A stretch of 64,000 nt of DNA from Stenotrophomonas sp. Ste86 (GCF_024519465.1 NZ_JALJRW010000001.1:124001-188000), one strand, 5' to 3'. Counted from the first letter of the stretch, positions 44,329 to 54,426 are shown. Program-made: numbers and translations. The notes: generated by a model from the sequence alone, not told the origin.

Positions 44329-45645
44329 TCAGTTCGGCGCTGCCGCCCCTGCTGCCGGTGTCACCCGCCAGATGGTGTTGGACAGGTCATCGGCAATGAT
44401 CAGCGCACCACGCGGATCAACGGTGACCCCGACCGGGCGGCCCCGCGTCTTGCCGTCATCGCCACGGAAGCCGGTGGCGAAATCGATGGGATCGCCGGCC
44501 GGACGGCCATTGCTGAAGGGAACGAAGACCACCTTGTAGCCGGCCGGCGGGTCGCGGTTCCAGCTGCCGTGCTCACCGACAAAGGCGCCATCGGCGAACG
44601 TCGCGCCCATCGCCGGGGCGGAGAACGACACGCCGAGTGCGGCCACGTGCGATCCCAGCGCGTAGTCCGGTGCGATGGCCGAGGCCACTTTCTTCGGGTT
44701 CTGCGGCATCACGCGGCGATCCACGTTCTTGCCCCAGTAGCTGTACGGCCAGCCGTAAAATGCGCCTTCGCGTACCGAGGTGAGGTAATCGGGCACCAGG
44801 TTGGGGCCGATTTCGTCGCGCTCGTTGACTACCGCCCACAGCGCGCCGGTGCCGGGCTGGATCGCCAGCGCGGTGGGATTGCGCAGGCCAGTGGCAAACG
44901 TTTTATGTGCGCCGCTCGCCGCGTCGATCTGCCAGACCTGCGCGCGATCGATTTCAACGTCCAGGCCGCGTTCGGTGATGTTGCTGTTGGAGCCGATGCC
45001 AACGTAGAGATAGCGGCCGTCGGCGCTGGCGGCCAGCGACTTGGTCCAGTGGTGGTTGATCGCCGCCGGCAGGTCGGTGACCTTCACCGGCGCTGCGCCG
45101 GCCTTGGTCTGCCCGGCCTGGTAGTCAAAACGCACCAGCGCGTCCTGATTGGCCACATACAGGGCGCTGCCGATCAGCGCCAGGCCATAGGGCGCGTTGA
45201 GTTTGTCGGCAAACACGGTCTTGATCTCATACACACCGTCACCATCGGCGTCGCGCAGCAGGGTCAGACGGTTGCCGCCCTTGACCGGCGTGGTGCCCTT
45301 GGCCTTTATCTTCCCGGCGATCACGTCCTTGGGCTTGAGCGCCGGTTCGTTGCCGCCACGGCCTTCGGCCACCAGGATGTCGCCGTTGGGCAGCACCAGG
45401 GTCTGGCGCGGAATGGCCAGATCGGTGGCGATCGCGGCGATGCGGTAGCCCTTGGGCACGGTCGGCATCCGGTCGCCCCAGGCGGACGGCGTGGCGATGG
45501 TCATGTCCGGCATCAGCCCACGGTGCGGCTCGGGCAACTCGGGCGTACCCCCGATCTGATGGAGCTGGGGCGCCTGGCCGCCGCAGGCAGCCAATGCCGC
45601 CGCCAACACCGATACCGATACCCCTCTGATCATCTGACGGTTCAT
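44329..45645 (-). CDS. Exported sorbosone dehydrogenase-like PQQ beta-propeller lipoprotein
   Basis: 438 residues. Lipobox LAAC at Cys21. The beta-propeller of the soluble aldose sugar/L-sorbosone dehydrogenase group is evident: PNGDILVAEGRGGNEPAL, LNAPYGLALIGSALYVAN, YLYVGIGSNSNITERG, GLRNPTALAIQPGTGALWAV, EREIGPNL-like motif and a GEHGSWNRDPPAGYKVVFVP closing motif. Such enzymes oxidise aldose sugars with PQQ and pass electrons to the respiratory chain. It overlaps the start of nothing downstream; the upstream DUF2231 gene overlaps it by 4 bp. Confidence 0.88.
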   Translation of the reverse strand: MNRQMIRGVSVSVLAAALAACGGQAPQLHQIGGTPELPEPHRGLMPDMTIATPSAWGDRMPTVPKGYRIAAIATDLAIPRQTLVLPNGDILVAEGRGGNEPALKPKDVIAGKIKAKGTTPVKGGNRLTLLRDADGDGVYEIKTVFADKLNAPYGLALIGSALYVANQDALVRFDYQAGQTKAGAAPVKVTDLPAAINHHWTKSLAASADGRYLYVGIGSNSNITERGLDVEIDRAQVWQIDAASGAHKTFATGLRNPTALAIQPGTGALWAVVNERDEIGPNLVPDYLTSVREGAFYGWPYSYWGKNVDRRVMPQNPKKVASAIAPDYALGSHVAALGVSFSAPAMGATFADGAFVGEHGSWNRDPPAGYKVVFVPFSNGRPAGDPIDFATGFRGDDGKTRGRPVGVTVDPRGALIIADDLSNTIWRVTPAAGAAAPN

Positions 45646-46058
45646 CGTGCACCTCCCACGCGCAGGCTGGAAAACCCGATCCACGTCGCCACCAAGGCCA
45701 GCACGGTGCCGATCACCGACAGGACCAACCCGGCCGGCATCACCGCCCACGCATCGCGGGCGTGCTGCAGGCAGTTGACGAAGCCAACGCCCCAGGTGAC
45801 CGCCAGGACGACGGCATAGCCAAGGTTGCGACGGCCACGAACCAGCCCGACGATGCCACAGACCAGCGCCAGCGTGGCCATCACCATCGCGCCGACCAGC
45901 AGCCACGCGGCGAAATTGCTCCACTGCGGCTGGTACGTGGCCCAGTAGGCGTAGTCGGCCAGCAGCGCGCCAAGGAACAGCGGCAGTACGCCGCCCAGCA
46001 CGGCGGCGTGGAAGGGATGGATGGCCCAAGGGCGGGCCAGGACGACGGTTGAGTTCAC
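45642..46058 (-). CDS. DUF2231-like small membrane protein
   Basis: 138 residues from a GTG at 46058 with four hydrophobic helices. The N-terminus WAIHPFHAAVLGGVLPLFLG has the conserved HP(F/L)H of DUF2231, a likely haem- or quinone-linked histidine pair. It overlaps the dehydrogenase gene by 4 bp (ATGA), and this pairing suggests it takes electrons from, or anchors, the sugar dehydrogenase. The function of DUF2231 is not established. Confidence 0.8.
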   Translation of the reverse strand: MNSTVVLARPWAIHPFHAAVLGGVLPLFLGALLADYAYWATYQPQWSNFAAWLLVGAMVMATLALVCGIVGLVRGRRNLGYAVVLAVTWGVGFVNCLQHARDAWAVMPAGLVLSVIGTVLALVATWIGFSSLRVGGAR

Positions 46059-46120
46059 GGCAGCCTCCGAAAATAGGGGTCGGTCGATGGTGCCACCTGC
46101 GCGTGATGAAGGATGTGAGG

Positions 46121-47069
46121 CTAGAGCACCTGAATTTCCTTGAGCCAGTTCCCTACCAGCGCCGGCCATGACGATACCGGATGCCCGGTAGGGCGCACGC
46201 CGAATGCGTGCCCACCCTTGGCGAACAGATGCACCTCGGTGGGCACGCCGGCCGCGTCGAGCGCGCGCGCATAGACCGTGCTGTTGCAGATGCTGTCGAC
46301 AGGATCGTCCCAGGCCTGCAGCAGGAAGGTCGGCGGCGCCTGATCGGTGACAGGCAGGCCGGGGTCCAGCGTGTCCCCTGCGCGGCACAGGTGCCCTGGA
46401 TACAGGGCGATGGCGAAGTCCGGGCGACTGCTTATCTCATCCACCGCATCGACCGCCCGGTAAGCAGGCTGGAGGATGTTGCTGGTCTGCGCGACCAGAT
46501 AGCCACCTGCCGAGAACCCGATCACACCGATCCTGTGGGGGGTCCACGCCCAACCCGGGCGCGCGGGCACGCACCATCCGGATCGCCCGCTGCGCGTCCT
46601 GCAGCGCGAACGGCACCGGTGGGGTGATGTGGCAGTTGCAGGCCTTGTTCCAGTAATGGTTGCCGCCCGGCACGCGATATTTGAGCAGCACGCAGGTCAT
46701 GCCCCGCGCGGTGACCCAGTCGCAGATCTCGGTGCCTTCGATGTCCATCGCCAGGATGCTGAAACCCCCACCGGGGAAAACCAGGATCGCCGCACCGGTG
46801 TTGGCGCCCTTGGGCGGCAGCACCGTGATGGTCGGCTCGCTCACGTTGGCGATGGCCAGATAGTCGTGACCGGTCTTCGTCCTGACCGTGGATACCGATT
46901 CGGGCGCGGACCGTGCCTGCGGCCGGTCCGGCGCGCCATTGGGCCACAGCGGCACCTGCTCCGATCCTGCAGGCGGCACCCAGCCCGGCCCCTCGCCCGC
47001 AACGGCTGCGGCTGCGACCAACGACATCAGGGAAAACAGCACGCCCACCAGCGTCCTACGCATCGCCAT
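46121..47069 (-). pseudogene. Alpha/beta hydrolase (acetyl-esterase-like), frameshifted
   Basis: Exported alpha/beta hydrolase of the xylan/acetyl-esterase type. Frame 1 from 47069 (MAMRRTLVGVLFSLMSLVAA signal peptide) carries VLVFPGGGFSILAMDIEGTE and FALQDAQRAIRMVRARAPGL; frame 2 resumes with RIGVIGFSAGGYLVAQ (GFSAGG nucleophile elbow), QAWDDPVDSI (Asp) and KGGHAFGVR (His). The two are joined at a run of six G (46537-46542), where one base too many breaks the frame at VDP. Either a real inactivating insertion or a sequencing error. Its start overlaps the upstream gene. Confidence 0.8.
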
Positions 47070-47568
47070 CCTCGAGCTTTGAGGACGATGGCAGATACCC
47101 ATGGACGGACAGGCGCTCGTAGGACGTGTCGAAATCCAGATAGTCCTCGTGCAGGCCTTCCACCCGGCGTCCGGTCGGCGCGCCGTCGGCATCGGTTTCC
47201 ATTAGCTGCCATCCGGGCATGCCTTCTTCCGGCGCGGCAGGCCCCTGATCCAGGGCCATCACGAAACCGTTGCCCAGTGCCTTGCCATAGGCCAGCAGCA
47301 AGGCGTGCAGCGATGCCGACGGCACCGCGGCACGCAACGCATCCAGCGTGTGCTGCAGCTCGGGCTGGTCGTACAGGGCCTCGGTCAAGGTGTCATCCAC
47401 CGCATCGGCAAGCCGGTGCACGTCACGAAGCATGAGGAAACGGGCGAACTGGGGAATGTCCTCGCCCAGCTCACTGCGCACCCAATCCTTGGGTTGGGTG
47501 CAGCCGGCGGCGTGCATCGCTGCGGCAAGGCGGGTGCGACGCTCGCCATCGCGTACGGAACGATTCAT
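47056..47568 (-). CDS. Hypothetical protein
   Basis: 170 residues from an ATG at 47568; a TTG at 47595 would add nine residues. Soluble and acidic, with a helical N-terminal half (RTRLAAAMHAAGCTQPKDWV) and LHALLLAYGKALGNGFVMAL. Not recognised. Its stop lies within the start of the hydrolase pseudogene, so the two were translationally coupled. Confidence 0.6.
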   Translation of the reverse strand: MNRSVRDGERRTRLAAAMHAAGCTQPKDWVRSELGEDIPQFARFLMLRDVHRLADAVDDTLTEALYDQPELQHTLDALRAAVPSASLHALLLAYGKALGNGFVMALDQGPAAPEEGMPGWQLMETDADGAPTGRRVEGLHEDYLDFDTSYERLSVHGYLPSSSKLEDGDA

Positions 47569-47639
47569 GTACCCGGCGTCCTCTGCACGCGGCAACGGTA
47601 AGGTCAGCAGCCAATTCTACGCAGCTGCGATACCGTCGG

Positions 47640-49127
47640 TCACGGCCGATGGCGCGTACCCACATAGGTGTTCGCGCCACGCAGCAGGTCGAAGCCGTCA
47701 ACCCGACCGTCCTCGCCGCGCTTGAACACCACGCTCATGTCCTGTGCGGTCATGAAGAAGCGCGTACGCGATTCGGCAAACAGTTCCATGCGCTGCGCAC
47801 CGAACAGATCGCTCTGGAAGTAGAGGCGATCCCCCTCGGCAATGATGGCGGCCGGTTGATCCTCCAGCGTATAGGCGCCGGCGGCCGCCGCGTTGAGGGC
47901 CGCATCCGGGGCCAGCGCGGTCTTTTCGATCCGGCCGAACTCGGGCCAGCCGTACTCGGCCGAAATGCTGCCGAGCAGCTCGGCGATCAGCGCCGCGCCG
48001 TTGTCGCTGTTGGTCAACACCACCACGCCCTGCCCGGTATGGCTGTAGCCATACAGTTGCGCGCGGAAGCCGTCTGTGCCGCCGCTATGGCTGAAACTGG
48101 TCCCTGCCCCGAGCGGTTCGACGTAGAAGCCCAGCCCGTATTCGCCCAGGCCACGGGTCAGCAGCGTAGCGGTCATGGCGCTGGACAACACCTTGCCCGA
48201 CTGCCCGCCCTGCGCCTGCTGCACCTCGATCACGATCCTGGCCAGGTCCGCTGCGGTGGTCCACAGGCCTGCCGCTGCGGACTCGGGATAGATCTGCCAA
48301 TGCCCGGGAACGGCGCTGCCATCGCTGCGGTGCCCCGTCGCCGCCCGCTCCTGCCGCGCTGGCGGAAGGGTCAGCGCATACGTGCTGTCGCGCATGCCGA
48401 GCGGCCCAAGCACCGTGCGTTGCATCAGCGGGTCGAACGGCGCCTTGCCCGCTTCGGTCATCATCAACTGCACCACGCTGAAGCCGCCGCCCGAATACCG
48501 CCACCGCGTGCCTGGGGTGACGTCCACCCGGATCGGGTCGGAGTTCGCTGGCGGTGCTCCATCAAGCACCTGCAGCAGCGACGGAATCGCCTGCCCCGGC
48601 GCGTAGCCGTGGAAACCGTGCACTGTCATCCCCGCCGAGTGGTTGAGCAGCCGCCGCAGCGTGACCGGGGCGGTGCGGGTGAATGTGTTGTCGGGAATCT
48701 TCCACGCACGCAGGGCATCGTTGGCCGGCGCATCGAGCGACAACGCGTGCTGCTCGACCAGATGCAATGCGCCCATCGCCGTGACGGCCTTGCTGACCGA
48801 ACCGGCCTGGAACAGCGTGGCCGGGCTTGCAGGCCGGGCGGTGGCGGCGTCCAGCACCCCGTACGCCCGGACCCACTCGACCTTGCCGTGGTTGACCAGC
48901 GCGATGCTCACCGCCGGGACGTGATGGAAGGCCATGCGCTCGCGCAGCGACCAGCTCACCGGGGGCACGCCCTTGACCGTCACCGGCGTGGACAGGCCGC
49001 GCTCGACACGGTCGATGCGCGCCTGGACATCCGCCGGCTCCGCTGACGCGGCGGCGCGCGTGTCAACCCCGGCGCAGGCAGTGAGCGTCAGCAACAGCGC
49101 GCCCAGTACAGTCGAGATGGGTTTCAT
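47640..49127 (-). CDS. Serine hydrolase, beta-lactamase/PBP4-like family (lipoprotein)
   Basis: 495 residues. Lipobox LTAC at Cys18. Catalytic SxxK is SVSK (Ser110, Lys113) in LFQAGSVSKAVTAMGALHL; the N-terminal VNHGKVEWVRAYGVLDAA strand is typical, and HSGGTDGF supplies the conserved H-S-G segment. A C-terminal beta-barrel-like domain (about 390-495) is common in this AmpC-like esterase family. Likely a periplasmic esterase or D-peptidase, not a proven beta-lactamase. Confidence 0.88.
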   Translation of the reverse strand: MKPISTVLGALLLTLTACAGVDTRAAASAEPADVQARIDRVERGLSTPVTVKGVPPVSWSLRERMAFHHVPAVSIALVNHGKVEWVRAYGVLDAATARPASPATLFQAGSVSKAVTAMGALHLVEQHALSLDAPANDALRAWKIPDNTFTRTAPVTLRRLLNHSAGMTVHGFHGYAPGQAIPSLLQVLDGAPPANSDPIRVDVTPGTRWRYSGGGFSVVQLMMTEAGKAPFDPLMQRTVLGPLGMRDSTYALTLPPARQERAATGHRSDGSAVPGHWQIYPESAAAGLWTTAADLARIVIEVQQAQGGQSGKVLSSAMTATLLTRGLGEYGLGFYVEPLGAGTSFSHSGGTDGFRAQLYGYSHTGQGVVVLTNSDNGAALIAELLGSISAEYGWPEFGRIEKTALAPDAALNAAAAGAYTLEDQPAAIIAEGDRLYFQSDLFGAQRMELFAESRTRFFMTAQDMSVVFKRGEDGRVDGFDLLRGANTYVGTRHRP

Positions 49128-49161
49128 ATCCTGTGCGCCGGGAGGGCGTGCAAGCGGCGCA

Positions 49162-49704
49162 TCAGTGGCGCCCTCGCGCTTGCAGCCGCTCGGCCATGAT
49201 CACGTCCATGGGCGTGTCATCCAGCTGCGCGCGTATGGCCTCCACCACGGCAAGGAACTGCTTTTTCTGGATCACATAGCCGATCACGAAAATCACCGGC
49301 AGCAGCAGCAACGGTGCAGCGCTTGGCCGCAGCGCGATGATGGGCACCAGCGCGAGCACAAACGCCACCGGGAACCAGCTGCACAGCCCCAGCACGCGCA
49401 CCTGGTTGCGCTCGGCATCGACCATGATCAGGCCGCGCATCAGCGGATAGTAGCGGCGCTGGGCGAACCCGAAGCTGCCGCGGAACGCGACCAGACCATC
49501 GGGGAATCGATGGAACGCCAGCGTCGCCCCCTGCCCGGTCGCCAGGTCTCGCTCCAGGCTGCCCGGTGTCAGCCGCGCCCGGGCGTCGGCCGGGGCGGCG
49601 ATGCGCCGGTCGAACAGGGTGATCCCCCAGACGAAGTACAGGCGATTCCAGGCCATCTGGAGAACAAGCTCCATCAGCAGCAACGCGATCAAAGCGATAG
49701 CCAT
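49162..49704 (-). CDS. Hypothetical membrane protein
   Basis: 180 residues with an N-terminal membrane helix (MAIALIALLLMELVLQMAW) and a second hydrophobic pair around residues 111-147. The middle part (ATGQGATLAFHRFPDGLVAF, GFAQRRYYPLMRG) is soluble and beta-like. Not recognised. It ends 34 bp upstream of the serine-hydrolase start and may be cotranscribed with it. Confidence 0.65.
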   Translation of the reverse strand: MAIALIALLLMELVLQMAWNRLYFVWGITLFDRRIAAPADARARLTPGSLERDLATGQGATLAFHRFPDGLVAFRGSFGFAQRRYYPLMRGLIMVDAERNQVRVLGLCSWFPVAFVLALVPIIALRPSAAPLLLLPVIFVIGYVIQKKQFLAVVEAIRAQLDDTPMDVIMAERLQARGRH

Positions 49705-49893
49705 CGGTCATCCGTCGGTAGGTGGCGCAACGCCTTCCCCGCGCTGCGCCCCACAGCATACCCGAGCCCCGTCCCTCCCTGGCCACCACTCATCCCTTTG
49801 TCCCTGCCTTCATCCCCACGCCAATGACGGCGGGCCTTTCGCCGCGCACAGTGGCTGCCATCGCCACTGGCCACGACCGAAGGAATGCCCCCG

Positions 49894-51681
49894 ATGAAAC
49901 GACGCGACTGCCTCAAGGCCAGCCTGGCCCTGCCCTTGTTGCCGCTGGTGCTGAAAGCCGCTGCCGCGCCGGCCAACGCATGGGCCCGGGCGCGTCCCGG
50001 CGGCGTGGGCTGGCCGGCCGCCACCGATTGGGAGCAGCTGTCGCGCGCCGTCGGCGGGCGGCTGTCGGTGCCGCAGTCGCCGTTCCTCGGCGATGCGACC
50101 ACCCGTGCCGAGGGCATGGCGCAGATCCAGAATCCGTTCTACATCGGCGACCAGCCCGGGCTGACCCAGACCAGCGGCTACTTCGGAGCGTGGCGTTCGG
50201 TCCCCAGCGCGCAGATGGTGGCCGCCCGCGACAGTGCCGACGTTGCCGCCGCGGTCAACTTCGCGCGGCGGCACCGGCTGCGGCTGGTGGTCAAGGGCGG
50301 TGGCCACAGCTATCACGGCACCTCCTGCGCGCCGGATTCGCTGCTGGTCTGGACCCGGGCGATGAAGCAGGTGCAGTTGCATGATGCCTTCGTGCCGCAG
50401 GGCGCGCGGCCGGGCACCGCGCCCCAGCCGGCGGTGAGCGTGGGCGCCGGGGCGATGTGGATCGATGCCTACGATGCGGTCACCACCCAGGGCGGGCGCT
50501 ACGTGCAGGGCGGTGGCTGCACCTCGGTGGGGGTCACCGGCCTGGTCACCGGCGGTGGCTTCGGCAGTTTCTCCAAGGCGTTCGGAACGGCCGCCGCCAG
50601 CCTGCTGGAAGCGGAGGTAGTGACCGCCGACGGCGAGGTCCGCGTGGTCAACGCCGACCACGAACCGGAGCTGTTCTGGGCGTTGAAGGGCGGCTGCGCG
50701 GCCAGCTTCGGCATCATCACCCGCATGACCCTCAAGACCCATGCGCTGCCGCGCACCTTCGGCGGAATCTCGCTCAAGGTGCAGGCCGGCACCGAAACGG
50801 CATGGCGCGCGCTGGCCGCGCAGGTGCTGCGGTTCTACCGCGACGCCCTGTGCAATCCGCACTGGGGGGAGCAGATCACTTTCGGCGGCGAGCGCGTGCT
50901 GTCCATCTCGATGGTGTTCCAGGGGCTGGACCGCGAGACGGCCGAAGCAACCTGGCAGCCGCTGCTGGCGTGGATCCAGGCGCGTGCGGACTACACCGTC
51001 AGAGAGCCGCTGCAGGCACTGGCAATGCCGGCGCGGGATTTCTGGAATGCCGATTTCTTCCGCCAGCACGCACCGCAGATCATCGCCGAAGACACCCGCG
51101 ACGGCGCGCCGCCCACGCACATGCTGTGGAAGGGCGACCAGGGCCAGGTGGGCTGGTTCCTGCACGGCTACGCCTCGGCATGGCTGCCCTCGGCATTGCT
51201 TGGCGAGGACCGCATAGAGAACGCCGCCGACGCGCTTTGCGCAGCGGCCGAACACATGGACGTGGGCCTGCACTGCAACAAGGGCCTGTTCGGCGCACCG
51301 GCCGATGCCCTCGCCGCCAGCGCTGCCACCGCCACCCATCCGGCGGTGCTGGATGCCTTCGCACTGGCGCTGATCGGCAACGCCGGCGGCCCGGTGTACC
51401 CCGGCTGCGGCGGGGCGGTGAACGCGCCGGAGGCGCGCCATGGCGCGCTACGGGTAAGCCGCGCCTACACAGCCCTGGGCGCGGTGGCGCCGCAGGCGCC
51501 CACCTATGTGTCCGAGTGTGACTACTTCCAGAAAGACTGGCAGCAGGCGTTCTGGGGGCCACACTACCCGCGCCTGCTGGCAGCCAAGCGCCGTTACGAT
51601 CCGGACGGCCTGTTCGTGATCCATCACGGCGTGGGCAGCGAGGCATGGAGCAGCGATGGTTTCGAGCGACGCGCGGGTTGA
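49894..51681 (+). CDS. Exported BBE-like FAD-dependent oxidase, bicovalent flavin
   Basis: 595 residues. Start at 49894 is preferred over 49885 because of the GAAGGA ribosome site. N-terminal Tat-like signal (MKRRDCLKASLALPLLPL), so it is probably folded before export. The FAD domain has KGGGHSYHGTS with His138 and, later, GGGCTSVGVTG with Cys209: the His plus Cys pair of bicovalently flavinylated berberine-bridge oxidases. The C-terminal BBE segment is YDPDGLFVIHHG. Likely oxidises carbohydrates or alcohols with O2 in the periplasm. Confidence 0.88.
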   Translation: MKRRDCLKASLALPLLPLVLKAAAAPANAWARARPGGVGWPAATDWEQLSRAVGGRLSVPQSPFLGDATTRAEGMAQIQNPFYIGDQPGLTQTSGYFGAWRSVPSAQMVAARDSADVAAAVNFARRHRLRLVVKGGGHSYHGTSCAPDSLLVWTRAMKQVQLHDAFVPQGARPGTAPQPAVSVGAGAMWIDAYDAVTTQGGRYVQGGGCTSVGVTGLVTGGGFGSFSKAFGTAAASLLEAEVVTADGEVRVVNADHEPELFWALKGGCAASFGIITRMTLKTHALPRTFGGISLKVQAGTETAWRALAAQVLRFYRDALCNPHWGEQITFGGERVLSISMVFQGLDRETAEATWQPLLAWIQARADYTVREPLQALAMPARDFWNADFFRQHAPQIIAEDTRDGAPPTHMLWKGDQGQVGWFLHGYASAWLPSALLGEDRIENAADALCAAAEHMDVGLHCNKGLFGAPADALAASAATATHPAVLDAFALALIGNAGGPVYPGCGGAVNAPEARHGALRVSRAYTALGAVAPQAPTYVSECDYFQKDWQQAFWGPHYPRLLAAKRRYDPDGLFVIHHGVGSEAWSSDGFERRAG

Positions 51682-51833
51682 CGGTGCCGATAAAGCGCGC
51701 ATGTATGGCGGGGCGGGTCGTAGCACGGCAATGTGCGCCCGCCCGCCCCGGCGACCGCGTGACCCGTCGCAGATGCGCGGCCTGCGCGCCTGGCGTAGCC
51801 TGCGCGCACACCGCCCGCCACCGGAGATAGCCC

Positions 51834-53720
51834 GTGTTTGCGCACAAGCCTGCCACCCTGCCCCTGCTGCTGTCCGTCGCCCTGGCCTCACCTCTCGCGT
51901 TGACCGTGCCGGCCGCGCAGGCACAGGCCCCCACCATTGCCGGTACACCTGCTGCCGTTTCCTTCAATGGCCTGCTCGACGTACAGACCATGGCCGCCAT
52001 CAATGCCGATCCGGAACTGCGCACGATGCTGGGCATCAGCGGCGACGGTGCCGACTTCTCCCGCCAGCTCACCGATGTGTCGCTGGCCCAGCGTGAGGTC
52101 AACCGGCGCTTCCTGGCCGACAACCTCGCCGCGATCAAGGACTGGCACGGCGCCCCACTGGATCCGCAGCAACAGCTCAGCGACGGCCTGGCGCGCTGGT
52201 TCTACCAAGCCCAGATCGATCTGATGGCGGTGCCGTGGGCGGCCGCGTGGCTGCCGGTAGGCGGCAGCACCTACGCGGTGGACCAGTTGTTCAGCCTGCC
52301 GGTGAACCTGCCGCAGTTCATGGACAACCAGCACGCGGTCACCGACGAGGCCAGCGCCCGCAGCTACATCGCGCGGCTGCAGGCGATGGCCCCCAAGCTG
52401 GACCAGGTGCGCGCCAACGTGGACATGCAGGCCGCGCAGGGCGTGGTGCCGCCGGAGGTGGCGCTGCAGGGCGCGGCCGAGCAGTTCCGCACGCTGCTGG
52501 CGCCCGCGCCCAAGGACAGCCTGTGGGTGCAGTCGCTGCAACGCAAACTGGAGAAAGTGGCGGCGATCGCACCGGCGCGGCGTGCCGAACTGCTCGCGCA
52601 GGCCAGCATGGCCGTGCAGACCTCGGTGAACCCCGGCTACCAGCGTCTGCTGGCCGATGTGCAGGCGCTGCAGGCCAGGCACCTGGGCAACAAGGGCGTG
52701 TGGGCGCTGCCGCAGGGCAAGGCCTACTACGATGCAGCGCTGCGCTGGTACACCAGCACCGACCTGGACGCCGATGCGATCCACCAGATCGGCCTGGATG
52801 AAGTGGCGCGCGTGGAAAAGGCGATGGATGCGCGGCTGACCCAGCTCGGCCTGCGCGAGGGCAGCGTGGCCGCGCGCGTGCAGCAGCTGCGCGACGATCC
52901 GCGTTACCGGTACGCCGACAGCGATGCCGGCCGCAGGGAACTGCTGGGCGACATCGAGCAGCGGCTGCGTGACCTGGACCCGATCCTGCCGCGCTGGTTC
53001 GGCCATCTGCCGCCGCAGAAGCTGGTGGTACAGCCGGTGCCGACGCACATGCAGAAGACCTCGCCGGGCGGCTACTACTACCCACCGGCGATGGACGGCT
53101 CGCGGCCGGGCACGTTCTTCATCAACCTGGGCGACATCGACTCCAACACGCGCTGGAGCATCCCTACCCTCACCTACCACGAGGGCGCGCCGGGCCATCA
53201 CTTCCAGATTTCGATCGGACAGACGCTGACCGACCTGCCGCTGCTGCGCCGCAGCCTCAATCCCAGCGCCTTCAGCGAGGGCTGGGCGCTGTATGCCGAG
53301 CAGCTGATGGCCGAGACCGGGATCTACAAGGATGACCCGGCCGGCGACCTGGGCCGCCTGCAGGCGGAAATGTTCCGCTCGGTGCGGCTGGTGGTGGATA
53401 CCGGCCTGCACCGCAAGCGCTGGACGCCCGAACAGGCGGCCACCTACCTGCAGGACAAGACCGGCATGACGCCCGGCGATGTACGCGTGGAGATCAACCG
53501 TTACCTGGTCCAGCCGGGCCAGGCCTCGTCCTACAAGATGGGCCAGCTGCGGCTACTTGCGCTGCGCGAGAAAGCGCGTACGCAACTCGGCGACCGCTTC
53601 GACATCCGCGCCTTCCACGATCTGATCCTCGGCAACGGCGCGATGCCGATGACCGTGGTGGCGCAGGCGGTGGATGCCTGGATCGCCGCCGGTGGCGGCG
53701 ATCCCAAACGGGCGCCGTAG
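51834..53720 (+). CDS. DUF885 exported metallohydrolase-like protein
   Basis: 628 residues from a GTG at 51834 with a GGAG ribosome site. Signal peptide in the first 30 (LALTVPAAQAQA). The DUF885 hallmark HEGAPGHHFQ (about residue 449) resembles an HExxH-type metal site, followed by FSEGWALYAEQLMAETG, which supplies the downstream Glu. Long helical C-terminal domain with QPGQASSYKMGQLRLLALRE. Secreted or periplasmic peptidase is the usual guess for the family. No partner gene adjacent. Confidence 0.87.
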   Translation: MFAHKPATLPLLLSVALASPLALTVPAAQAQAPTIAGTPAAVSFNGLLDVQTMAAINADPELRTMLGISGDGADFSRQLTDVSLAQREVNRRFLADNLAAIKDWHGAPLDPQQQLSDGLARWFYQAQIDLMAVPWAAAWLPVGGSTYAVDQLFSLPVNLPQFMDNQHAVTDEASARSYIARLQAMAPKLDQVRANVDMQAAQGVVPPEVALQGAAEQFRTLLAPAPKDSLWVQSLQRKLEKVAAIAPARRAELLAQASMAVQTSVNPGYQRLLADVQALQARHLGNKGVWALPQGKAYYDAALRWYTSTDLDADAIHQIGLDEVARVEKAMDARLTQLGLREGSVAARVQQLRDDPRYRYADSDAGRRELLGDIEQRLRDLDPILPRWFGHLPPQKLVVQPVPTHMQKTSPGGYYYPPAMDGSRPGTFFINLGDIDSNTRWSIPTLTYHEGAPGHHFQISIGQTLTDLPLLRRSLNPSAFSEGWALYAEQLMAETGIYKDDPAGDLGRLQAEMFRSVRLVVDTGLHRKRWTPEQAATYLQDKTGMTPGDVRVEINRYLVQPGQASSYKMGQLRLLALREKARTQLGDRFDIRAFHDLILGNGAMPMTVVAQAVDAWIAAGGGDPKRAP

Positions 53721-53743
53721 TCCGGCGGCCGACCACCGCGCCG

Positions 53744-54289
53744 TCATCGACGCGGGGCCGTCGCCCCTGGCGGATAGGCGGCAAAGAGTTTGTCCAGGCC
53801 GGTTTCGATCGCCGCGTTGACCTTCGCCGGCGAAGTGGGCACGGTGCCGCTGGCGGTGCCGCGCCACACCGCCTGCTGGGTGCGGGTATCGAACATGTCT
53901 ACCACCAGCGTGCCTACCTGATAGGTGCGCACGGTGGTGGTCGCATTGCCCATGCCGCCGCCCCAGCCCCCGCGCCAGCCCCAACCGCCCATGCCACTGC
54001 CGGTGTAGAACGTGTCCAACGTCTGCCGCTGCGTCGTCATGATGTGCGCGGCGAGGGCGATGTCACCGCCCTGCGGTGTTTCGCGCAGGCCCTTGGCCTG
54101 CAGACGGGCATTGATGCCGGCCACCACGCGCTGCTGCACCAGCGGTGAGCTGGCCTGGGGCTTGATCGCCCACGAGTAGGTTGTGTAGGAGGCGAAGGCA
54201 GCGGCACTGTCGTAGTCGGTGTTGACCGTCGGCGTAGACGCGCAGGCGACCAGTGAACTGGCCAGGACGGCAATGGCGAACGCTTTCAT
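53744..54289 (-). CDS. DUF4136 lipoprotein
   Basis: 181 residues. Lipobox LVACAS at Cys16. The DUF4136 pattern is seen in VNTDYDSAAAFASYTTYSWA and in VGTLVVDMFDTRTQQAVWRG; a Gly-Trp-rich loop (GMGGWGWRGGWGGGMGN) sits in the middle. These are periplasmic-facing lipoproteins of unknown function, common in Gram-negatives. Convergent with the DUF885 gene. Confidence 0.85.
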   Translation of the reverse strand: MKAFAIAVLASSLVACASTPTVNTDYDSAAAFASYTTYSWAIKPQASSPLVQQRVVAGINARLQAKGLRETPQGGDIALAAHIMTTQRQTLDTFYTGSGMGGWGWRGGWGGGMGNATTTVRTYQVGTLVVDMFDTRTQQAVWRGTASGTVPTSPAKVNAAIETGLDKLFAAYPPGATAPRR

Positions 54290-54426
54290 GACGCAGGCTC
54301 CCTTGGTGAAAAGGATACGGTTCACACCGGTCGCAACGGCCTGACGATGCGAGCAGGGCCGTGATGGCATCGTGAGCCGTGCGCATGCCATCCTGCGCCT
54401 CTCACCGCTCCCGGCAGGCATCCCGC

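Noticed and set aside
47640-49127. Serine hydrolase as a true antibiotic-inactivating beta-lactamase
   Set aside because: The SxxK motif is present, but the long C-terminal domain and lipobox fit the broad esterase/PBP4-like family; resistance cannot be claimed.
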